Source of the DNA: an uncultured Collinsella sp.
GTDB lineage: Bacteria; Actinomycetota; Coriobacteriia; Coriobacteriales; Coriobacteriaceae
Assembly: GCA_900550735.1 (NCBI GenBank)
Contig: URTD01000001.1
Location: 1-39,928 of the forward strand
Length of the DNA stretch: 39,928 nucleotides
Direction: 5' to 3'
Shown here: in pieces, positions 34,248-39,928 of the stretch
How the letters are laid out: every line of letters starts with the position of its first letter
Position numbering within the stretch: the stretch's first letter is position 1
Notes under the pieces: model-generated
Database searches by the model: none
What the model was told of the DNA's origin: nothing
Seen by the model: the letters and a program-made list of their open reading frames with translations, nothing else
Made by a program: the position numbers and the translations under genes

Positions 34248-35810
34248 TTATTCCATACCCAGCAGCTCGCGCATTTGGGTTGCGTAGTTAGATGCCATGT
34301 TGCCGTAGACAATCTGCACGCCGCCGTTAACATGCACGATGCCACGCGCTTCGAGCTTTTCGGTAAACTCGGCGTCATCAACCACCTTGTCGCAGTCATT
34401 GAGCTGGATGCGCAGACGGGTGAAACAGGCCTCGACAGACTTAATATTGTTGTCGCCGCCCACTGCCTCAACGATGGCGGGAATGAGATCGCTGATCACG
34501 GTCTTGGGAGCCTTTTCGGCCTCATCGTCGGACTCTTCCTCGCGGCCGGGGGTCTTAAGGCCCTTCTTAAGAATGATGAACTTGAAGACGAAGTAGTACA
34601 CCACGAAGTAGATGGGGCCGAGGAACAGGATAACCTGCCAGTTGGAACCCTTTGCGGCGCCCATGATACCATTAAAGATAAGCGACAGGAGCGGGCCGCC
34701 GAAGGACGCGGAACCGGCCACGTTGAACTGCAGGATATAGGTCAGTGCATAGGCAAGACCAGCCATGAGAGCGTGGAACACGTAGAGGATGGGCGCGATA
34801 AACAGGAAGGAGTACTCGAGCGGCTCGGTAATGCCGGAGAGGATGCAAGGCACCACGATGGCGATCATGAGCGCTGCGGTCTTCTTCTTGTTCTTGGGAA
34901 GCGCCGTCTTGTAGAAGGCGAGTGCAGCGCCGGGCAAGCCGAACATGGCGAAGATAACCTTACCGTTCATGACAAAACGGCTGACCTCGATGTTAAACGG
35001 CGTGCTGGGAGAGCCCAGGATCGCGTTGTAGATATTGATAGCGCCCTGAACAGTCTGGCCGTCGATGGTCTCGACGCCACCGAGCGACGTGAAGAAGAAC
35101 GGCAAATAGACAAAGTGATGCAGGCCAAAGGGCAGGAGCATGCGCTCGCCGGCGCCGTAGACAAATGCACCAAAGGCACCCGTAGTCTTGATGAACTCGG
35201 ACAGTGCGCCGAGAGCGTTCTGAATAAACGGGAAAACAAAGGACATGACCAATGCGAGGATGCTGCATGAGAGCAGCGTCACCGCCGGGATAAAGCGCGT
35301 GCCGTTGAAGATGGAGAACACGGCAGGCAGCTCAATTTTGTAGTAGCGGTTATGCAGCCACGCGACGATTGCACCCACCAGAAGACCGCCGATAACGCCA
35401 GTGTCGAGCGTGGTGATACCGAGGATCGTGCTCTGGCCCGTCGTAAGATTCGCGGGATCGATAACGCCAGTCGCCGTAAGGAACGTGCCCATCACGGAGT
35501 TCATGCACATGTAGCCCAAAAAGCCACAAAGCGCCGCGGTAGCCTTCTCGGACTTGGCGAAGCCATAGGCGAGACAAATCGAGAAGATAACCGGGATGTT
35601 GTTCATAACGATGCCGGCTGCAGCCTTAAGAATCGAAAAGAAAATCGCAAAGCCCGGAGCAGCAAGCCAGGGAACAGCTGCCGTAAGGGTGGGGCTGGTA
35701 AAGGCATTACCAAAGCCCTGAAGGATGCCGGCGATTGGCAGGATCAGGACAGGCGTCATGAGGACTTTGCCCAGGCGCTGGAACTTTGCCAGCAGCTCAT
35801 CTTTGTTCAT
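34248..35810 (-). CDS. PTS enzyme IICB, alpha-glucoside/maltose type
   Basis: This permease imports and phosphorylates a sugar at the expense of PEP. The 520-residue protein has the glucose-superfamily EIIC domain (about 1-420, ten hydrophobic segments; PFGLHHFVYLPFF and SGITEPLEYSFLF). A charged linker and an EIIB domain follow, with the phospho-Cys at 462 in SVEACFTRLRIQLND. No EIIA domain is fused, so a separate glucose-type EIIA must serve it. It is 82 bases downstream of a GH4 gene of the 6-phospho-alpha-glucosidase type, which supports maltose or a similar alpha-glucoside as substrate (MalX/AglA-like). GAGGGG precedes the ATG. Confidence 0.92.
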   Translation of the reverse strand: MNKDELLAKFQRLGKVLMTPVLILPIAGILQGFGNAFTSPTLTAAVPWLAAPGFAIFFSILKAAAGIVMNNIPVIFSICLAYGFAKSEKATAALCGFLGYMCMNSVMGTFLTATGVIDPANLTTGQSTILGITTLDTGVIGGLLVGAIVAWLHNRYYKIELPAVFSIFNGTRFIPAVTLLSCSILALVMSFVFPFIQNALGALSEFIKTTGAFGAFVYGAGERMLLPFGLHHFVYLPFFFTSLGGVETIDGQTVQGAINIYNAILGSPSTPFNIEVSRFVMNGKVIFAMFGLPGAALAFYKTALPKNKKKTAALMIAIVVPCILSGITEPLEYSFLFIAPILYVFHALMAGLAYALTYILQFNVAGSASFGGPLLSLIFNGIMGAAKGSNWQVILFLGPIYFVVYYFVFKFIILKKGLKTPGREEESDDEAEKAPKTVISDLIPAIVEAVGGDNNIKSVEACFTRLRIQLNDCDKVVDDAEFTEKLEARGIVHVNGGVQIVYGNMASNYATQMRELLGME

Positions 35811-35832
35811 GGGATACCCCTCTTAAAGAAAC

Positions 35833-35863
35833 GGGGCGTGCAGTTCTACAACCCACACGCCCC
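35833..35863 (-). terminator. Intercistronic hairpin between GH4 and PTS genes
   Basis: GGGGCGTG and CACGCCCC pair over eight bases. On the minus strand GTTTCTTTA follows. It probably lowers expression of the PTS gene relative to the GH4 gene, as a partial terminator. Confidence 0.5.
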
Positions 35864-35892
35864 ATAACAGTTGTCAAGCGCTATGGAACTAG

Positions 35893-37218
35893 TTACTTAA
35901 GCTCCGGCCAGTAATCCTTATTGGCCTCAATGAGCTTATCGAGCACCTTACGCGCCTTCTTTGCGTCACCGACCAGACGATTAAGCGTGAGTGCCTGCAG
36001 GGCCTTCTCGTAGGAACCCTCCATCCAAGCCTCAACAGTCAGGCGCTCATAGGCGTACTGGTTCTCCATAAGACCGCGATAGAAGGTACCAATCTTGCCA
36101 ACGGCATAGGGCTGCGGGCCATTGGCGCCCACGCTTGCTGCGACCTCGACCATGGCGTCATCGGGCATACCCTCGATAATGCCGTTGTTGGGCACGATGA
36201 CAATGAAGGTCTTGTTGGTGTTGCGATAAATGGCCGAGGTGATTTCCACGATCATATCGCCATGAGCATCGTTCTGCACAACCGAGGAGTTCTTTGCGGT
36301 GCCGACTTTGGCAACACGCTCGCACTCGGCGAACACGCGCTTCTCACGACCGTTGATGACCTCGTCGGAACGAGTGTAGTCGGGGTCGAGGTGAGCGACC
36401 TTGTACTCGGGATACAGATAGTACTGCAGATAAGTGTTGGGCAGATAGTCGGGGAAGTCCTCGAGCATGTCCTTGACCATGGCGTAGGTGTCGAGCCAGG
36501 ACTGGTCACGCTGCTCGGCATCGGCAGGAAGGAAGCCGTTCTTCTCCGTGTACTCCTTAATCTGCGGGACGAGGTCATGGCCCTCTTCATCGTAGATGTG
36601 CTTGAACCAACCGAAGTGATTGAGGCCAAAGTACACGGGCTCCGTCTTGCTCATATCGCGACCGAGCAGGCGACCGTAAGAGCGCATGAGGTTGACGGGC
36701 TGATCGCAGATGTTGAGGACGCGATGCTCATCGGGCAGGACGCGCTCGAGACCATATGCCACAATAGCAGCCGGGTTGGTGTAGTTGATAATCCACGCCT
36801 CCGGGCTATGAGCGCGAACGTCGTTGACGATCTCAACCATGTCATGCATGGAGCGCATACCGTAAGCCATGCCGCCAGGGCCCACCGTTTCCTGGCCGAT
36901 GATTCCCATATGCAGCGGAATCTTCTCGTCCTTGCTACGCATCTCGTAGCCGCCGGTACGAATCTGGCAGAGCACAAAGTCGACGTCGGTGTAAGCCTCG
37001 TCCTTATCGGTGGTGTAACCAAACTCCACACCGGGCTCCTCCTCAGCGAAGAGGATCTTGCCAAACTCGCCGATCGGACGCTGACGCTCGGCATCGATGT
37101 CATAGAGCATCACGCGGTTCAGCGGCAGAATGTCCATGTGCTTGGTCAGGGCTTTAAGAATGCCAGGGCACCACGTGGAGCCGCCGCCAACGATCACAAT
37201 ATTGAGCTTATCCTTCAT
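35893..37218 (-). CDS. Glycoside hydrolase family 4, 6-phospho-alpha-glucosidase
   Basis: GH4 enzymes need NAD+ and a divalent metal and cleave phosphorylated disaccharides brought in by a PTS. The 441-residue protein has the Rossmann loop IVGGGSTWCPG (9-19), TNPAAI (147-152), the metal-binding Cys171 and His201 (FGLNHFGW). The four-residue motif CDQP is at 171-174. In this family the residue after the Cys tracks specificity, and CD-type motifs go with alpha-glucosides (AglB/MalH). GGAGGG precedes the ATG. It is the first gene of the operon with the PTS IICB, divergent from an RpiR regulator. Confidence 0.93.
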   Translation of the reverse strand: MKDKLNIVIVGGGSTWCPGILKALTKHMDILPLNRVMLYDIDAERQRPIGEFGKILFAEEEPGVEFGYTTDKDEAYTDVDFVLCQIRTGGYEMRSKDEKIPLHMGIIGQETVGPGGMAYGMRSMHDMVEIVNDVRAHSPEAWIINYTNPAAIVAYGLERVLPDEHRVLNICDQPVNLMRSYGRLLGRDMSKTEPVYFGLNHFGWFKHIYDEEGHDLVPQIKEYTEKNGFLPADAEQRDQSWLDTYAMVKDMLEDFPDYLPNTYLQYYLYPEYKVAHLDPDYTRSDEVINGREKRVFAECERVAKVGTAKNSSVVQNDAHGDMIVEITSAIYRNTNKTFIVIVPNNGIIEGMPDDAMVEVAASVGANGPQPYAVGKIGTFYRGLMENQYAYERLTVEAWMEGSYEKALQALTLNRLVGDAKKARKVLDKLIEANKDYWPELK

Positions 37219-37330
37219 GTTCCGTCCCTCCAGGGTTGGCTGATCGGTGTTCTCGAAGACCTTGGGCTCCGCGGTTGTCCTCGGCTTGCTTCGTTTCGAT
37301 TGATATTTTGCGACATAAGGTCATTTGAGA

Positions 37331-37361
37331 GTCCCCGTGTGGGCCAATGCGAAACGGGGAC
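37331..37361. repeat. GTCCCCGT inverted repeat
   Basis: GTCCCCGT (37331-37338) and ACGGGGAC (37354-37361) can pair over eight bases around a 15-base loop. It is similar in style to the other hairpin repeats of this window but no second copy is seen here. Confidence 0.5.
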
Positions 37362-37408
37362 ACATGATTTCGCTCACGACACAGATATGTGTAGGCAGAC
37401 ACGCGCGT

Positions 37409-37427
37409 TTGCCCAGTTCATGGGCAA
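37409..37427. promoter_or_regulatory. Candidate operator between GH4 and RpiR genes
   Basis: TTGCCCA-GTTCA-TGGGCAA is a perfect 7-bp inverted repeat in the 298-base divergent gap. It is a plausible RpiR binding site controlling the alpha-glucoside operon, the regulator, or both. This is inference from symmetry and position only. Confidence 0.4.
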
Positions 37428-37459
37428 TAGGCAATCTTGACCGATTACCGATTTCTCAC

Positions 37460-37487
37460 CTGGCAACACAAAGCGGTACCATATATA
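37460..37487 (+). promoter_or_regulatory. Candidate promoter of the RpiR gene
   Basis: CTGGCA (37460-37465) and TATATA (37482-37487) with a 16-base spacer lie about 30 bases before the regulator start. Each box matches four of six consensus bases. Confidence 0.4.
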
Positions 37488-37516
37488 CGACGAGGTGCGA
37501 GGGGCTGAAACATCTT

Positions 37517-38266
37517 ATGAAAGATCAAGAATCTTTTTATGATCATGTGCGAGCTGGCGAGAGCAAGCTCAACGATCTCGAAAGCGAGATCATGCGCTAC
37601 ATCATCGAGCTGCGTGATGATATTGACGATGTCACGCTTAAGAGCGTTGCTGAACGGTTCTTCGTCGCTCCCAATACAATCGTCAGGCTTGCTCACAAGC
37701 TTGGCTTCTCGGGGTTTACAGAGCTCAAACAATCGTATTCCGCCTCGCTCGACCGCAATCGATTCACTATCGAGGCGCTTCCTCTTGATACCCAGCTCGT
37801 ACAGACCAAAGATCTGCTTAACGACCGGGTCATCGATTCGGTCGTGAGTCTTATCCAGGACGCCTCGCATATCGTGTTCTTCTGCTCGGGCTTTTCGAAG
37901 TACCCGTGCCTCGAAATGGCTGAAAAGCTCAAAATAATGGGCAAGAACACCGATACGCTCAGTGAACGCCATGTCATGAGGCATTACGCAGAACTCCTCG
38001 GCAAAAACGACCTGGTCTTCAGCGTTTCCGTAAGCGGCGAGACGCAGGTGTCTATTGACGCCACATCGATAGCCAAAACGCGCGGATGCAAGGTCGTCAC
38101 GCTCACCGGCTTTTCTCGAAATTCTCTCTCGAAACTAGCCGACTACCCCATCTACACCGTGCAAAAAGAAATCCGCTTGGGCAGCATGGACCTCGACAGT
38201 CGATTGATGTTCTATTACGTTTTCGAATTGATATTTGAGCGCTACTTCAAACTGGCCAAGAAATAA
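37517..38266 (+). CDS. RpiR-family transcriptional regulator
   Basis: RpiR regulators sense phosphosugars. The 249-residue protein has the N-terminal helix-turn-helix (residues 20-75, VTLKSVAERFFVAPNTIVRL) and a SIS phosphosugar domain (about 100-230), with FFCSGFSKYPCLEMAEKL and SVSVSGETQVSID. The frame is open upstream, but the ATG at 37517 begins the conserved region. GAGGGG lies about 12 bases before, which is rather far. It is divergent from GH4 and PTS and probably controls them in response to the phosphorylated disaccharide or glucose 6-phosphate. Confidence 0.92.
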   Translation: MKDQESFYDHVRAGESKLNDLESEIMRYIIELRDDIDDVTLKSVAERFFVAPNTIVRLAHKLGFSGFTELKQSYSASLDRNRFTIEALPLDTQLVQTKDLLNDRVIDSVVSLIQDASHIVFFCSGFSKYPCLEMAEKLKIMGKNTDTLSERHVMRHYAELLGKNDLVFSVSVSGETQVSIDATSIAKTRGCKVVTLTGFSRNSLSKLADYPIYTVQKEIRLGSMDLDSRLMFYYVFELIFERYFKLAKK

Positions 38267-38326
38267 AACTTGGCATGCGCCCGGCTTCGACTCTTTAGCA
38301 GCCTTCTATATGAAAGGTATCGCCCT

Positions 38327-38791
38327 ATGCAACGCGTACTGTTTATCTGTCATGGGAACATCTGTCGCTCGACGATGGCTGAGTCGGTGTTTACCGAGCT
38401 GGTGCGGCGCGCCGGGCGCGCGGGCGAATTTGTCATCGATTCCGCGGCGACTTCAACTGAGGAGATTGGCAACCCGCCGCATCATGGCACGGTCGCCAAG
38501 CTGCGCGAAGTCGGGATTCCCGTCGTTGCGCACCGTGCCCGCCAGGTGCGTCGCGCGGAGTATGGCGACTGGGATCACATTGTCTATATGGATGCTGAGA
38601 ACGCGCGGGGCCTGCGTCGCATCTTTGGCGACGCAGGCCCCGACGGAAAGATTACGCGCTTGCTCGATTGGACCGAGTGTCCCGGCGACGTGGCCGATCC
38701 CTGGTACACCCGGGATTTCCAGAAGACCTGGGATGACGTCGATCATGGCTGTCGGGCCTTTTTGGAATTTTTGAAGAAGCGTCATTTTTAA
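38327..38791 (+). CDS. Low-molecular-weight protein tyrosine phosphatase
   Basis: The 154-residue enzyme removes phosphate from tyrosine, often in control of exopolysaccharide or stress. The catalytic loop is C8-HGNIC-R14-S near the N-terminus, and the general acid is Asp124 in DPW. The start at 38327 gives the family N-terminus MQRVLFICHGN and follows AAAGG. A perfect 15-bp inverted repeat lies inside the gene (38606-38620 with 38628-38642), which is unusual within coding DNA. No kinase partner is seen nearby. It lies 60 bases after the RpiR gene. Confidence 0.94.
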   Translation: MQRVLFICHGNICRSTMAESVFTELVRRAGRAGEFVIDSAATSTEEIGNPPHHGTVAKLREVGIPVVAHRARQVRRAEYGDWDHIVYMDAENARGLRRIFGDAGPDGKITRLLDWTECPGDVADPWYTRDFQKTWDDVDHGCRAFLEFLKKRHF

Positions 38792-38838
38792 GAGACCTGT
38801 GAGTCTCAAGGGGTACACTTTGTTAGGAGATGAGGAAT

Positions 38839-39420
38839 ATGGCCATTGATGTCGATTCTCTTTTGGCCGTATTGGAAGACCCGGCGCCGGAAGAATGCTG
38901 GGTCAAAGCCGAGCCTAAAAAGGGCGATCATATCCGCGTGCGGCGCATCGGCGGCTTATATTACCATCACGGTATCTATGTCAGTGACGACGAGGTCATT
39001 TCTTTTGCCGGCGACGACGATTATAATCCCGTCGACTGGTGGGATACGGAGATACAGGCCACGTCGTTTGAGCAGTTTCGCCAGGGTGGTGAAATCGAAG
39101 TTCGTCAGTATACGGAAAAGGAACGGGAAAGCCTCTGTGACGTCGACGATACGATCGCCTTTGCCCGGGCTTGTTTGGGCAACAAGGACTATGACTTGTT
39201 GTTCCATAATTGTGAACACTTTGCTAATGCTTGTAAGCTCGGCGTCTACCGCAGCCAGCAGACGGAGAACCTCCTCTTGGGCGATGCCTTGACCAAAGCA
39301 ATCCAGTGCCTGTGGGATGAAGAGGCCCGCCGGCAGTGGTTTACGGAGGCCTGGCAGGATCTGAAGGCTCAGGTAGAGGATAAATTGCGCCGGGACAAGG
39401 AAGAGGAAGAAAATCAATAG
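38839..39420 (+). CDS. LRAT-like (NlpC/P60 superfamily) domain protein
   Basis: The LRAT-like fold covers circularly permuted papain-like proteins, many of them acyltransferases or thiol hydrolases. The 193-residue product has GDHIRVRRIGGLYYHHGIYV with the conserved His (43 or 44) and NCEHFAN with the catalytic Cys125, in the order of the family. The C-terminus is a charged helical tail and there is no signal peptide, so it is likely cytoplasmic. The ATG at 38839 is preferred over 38830 because AGGAG would touch the earlier codon. Codon choice (TTG, GAT, TAT) looks different from the genes to the left, which may mean recent transfer. Biological role unknown. Confidence 0.82.
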   Translation: MAIDVDSLLAVLEDPAPEECWVKAEPKKGDHIRVRRIGGLYYHHGIYVSDDEVISFAGDDDYNPVDWWDTEIQATSFEQFRQGGEIEVRQYTEKERESLCDVDDTIAFARACLGNKDYDLLFHNCEHFANACKLGVYRSQQTENLLLGDALTKAIQCLWDEEARRQWFTEAWQDLKAQVEDKLRRDKEEEENQ

Positions 39421-39928
39421 ATCGTCTGCTCGTCGATTTGGCGGAATAAGGGTTCGTAACGCTTGGCATCCCTTTTCAGGCAGACCAGGTAATAGTCGGT
39501 TTGGCATTCTTCGTCGACGATGGGCACATTGATGCGCCCCGGCATGTCCTCGCCGCGGTGCATGAAGTAGCTCGAGGAAAAGCAGGGATAGTCGGAATTT
39601 TGGGCCAGCTCCAGGAAGGACTCGCGCTGGACCTGCAGGAGGTAACGGGTGTTCGGCGTCTTGTCTTTGGTCATCTGCATCCAAAAGCCGATGTGCGATA
39701 AGAGCAGGATGGGCCGGCCGTCCAGATCTTTGAGGTGGATTTCCGGGTAAAAGGCCAGGGAATCGGATGGCGGGATGGAGAGAAACAGTTTTTCACTGCC
39801 GCATTTTTTGACGAATAAATCGTCGCCGTCGGGAATCGTATGGGTGACGGCCAGTTGGTAGATGTTGTTTCTCAGGCCTTCGGTAAAGGAGGCGTCGTCT
39901 TTCATGTCGGCCGAGATCGTCTTGCCTT
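39414..39928 (-). CDS. LysR-family regulator, C-terminal part (cut by window end)
   Basis: At least 171 residues of a LysR effector-binding domain are visible. The frame runs off the right edge, so the DNA-binding N-terminus lies outside. The piece KKCGSEKLFLSIPPSDSLA followed by LLLSHIGFWMQM is typical of this branch. The ATG at 39905 inside the frame is not the real start. It is convergent with the LRAT-like gene and overlaps it by seven bases, which leaves no room for a terminator. Its target cannot be told. Confidence 0.75.
   Translation of the reverse strand, partial: GKTISADMKDDASFTEGLRNNIYQLAVTHTIPDGDDLFVKKCGSEKLFLSIPPSDSLAFYPEIHLKDLDGRPILLLSHIGFWMQMTKDKTPNTRYLLQVQRESFLELAQNSDYPCFSSSYFMHRGEDMPGRINVPIVDEECQTDYYLVCLKRDAKRYEPLFRQIDEQTIY

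Overview
The window looks like part of a chromosome from a Coriobacteriia actinobacterium, most likely Collinsella or a close relative. The inference rests on high GC, a contiguous F-type ATP synthase operon followed by murA and a LytR-CpsA-Psr gene, FctA-type pilin-repeat surface proteins, and the overall protein flavour. No rRNA or tRNA gene was seen, so the assignment is an inference. Most genes lie on the minus strand. Only the MFS gene, the RpiR regulator, the phosphatase, the LRAT-like gene and a transposase remnant are on plus.

Region 1 (1-9.7 kb, minus) is a housekeeping block. It runs from an AtpI-like gene through atpB-E-F-H-A-G-D-C, ends at an intrinsic terminator, and continues with murA and an LCP cell-wall ligase. 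Region 2 (9.8-16.8 kb, minus) holds upp, glpK, a threonylcarbamoyl-AMP synthase with an insertion, a HigBA-like toxin-antitoxin pair whose toxin frame is broken, prmC with a large Ala/Glu-rich insertion, and prfA. About 600 bases between prmC and prfA contain structured repeats.

Region 3 (16.9-26.1 kb) is accessory. It contains a decayed transposase and one very large LPXTG adhesin of about 2,786 residues: signal peptide, fibro-slime domain, SpaA/Cna-B-like domains, about 13 FctA-like repeats, and LPYTG anchor. The preferred start lies upstream of a run of nine G, so a change of one base would stop translation. Inside the gene an apparently exact 518-bp direct repeat, 1,452 bp apart and in frame, could drop or add 484 residues. 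The gene could therefore vary both by on/off switching and by length. No sortase gene is in the window.

Region 4 (26.1-32.5 kb, minus) has an M20 peptidase next to a polar amino-acid ABC importer (ATPase, permease, Tat/lipoprotein binding protein), a LacX-like aldose epimerase, and an unknown membrane-anchored protein. Region 5 (32.6-39.9 kb) has an MFS exporter, an alpha-glucoside utilisation set (PTS IICB, GH4 6-phospho-alpha-glucosidase, divergent RpiR regulator), a low-molecular-weight tyrosine phosphatase, an LRAT-like protein and the 3' part of a LysR regulator.

Intergenic spaces are full of short hairpin repeats of several families, often starting directly at stop codons. The most interesting is a structured element seen twice (after the LCP gene and after prfA). 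Its hairpin shows compensatory base changes, an invariant loop, and a second conserved motif at identical spacing.
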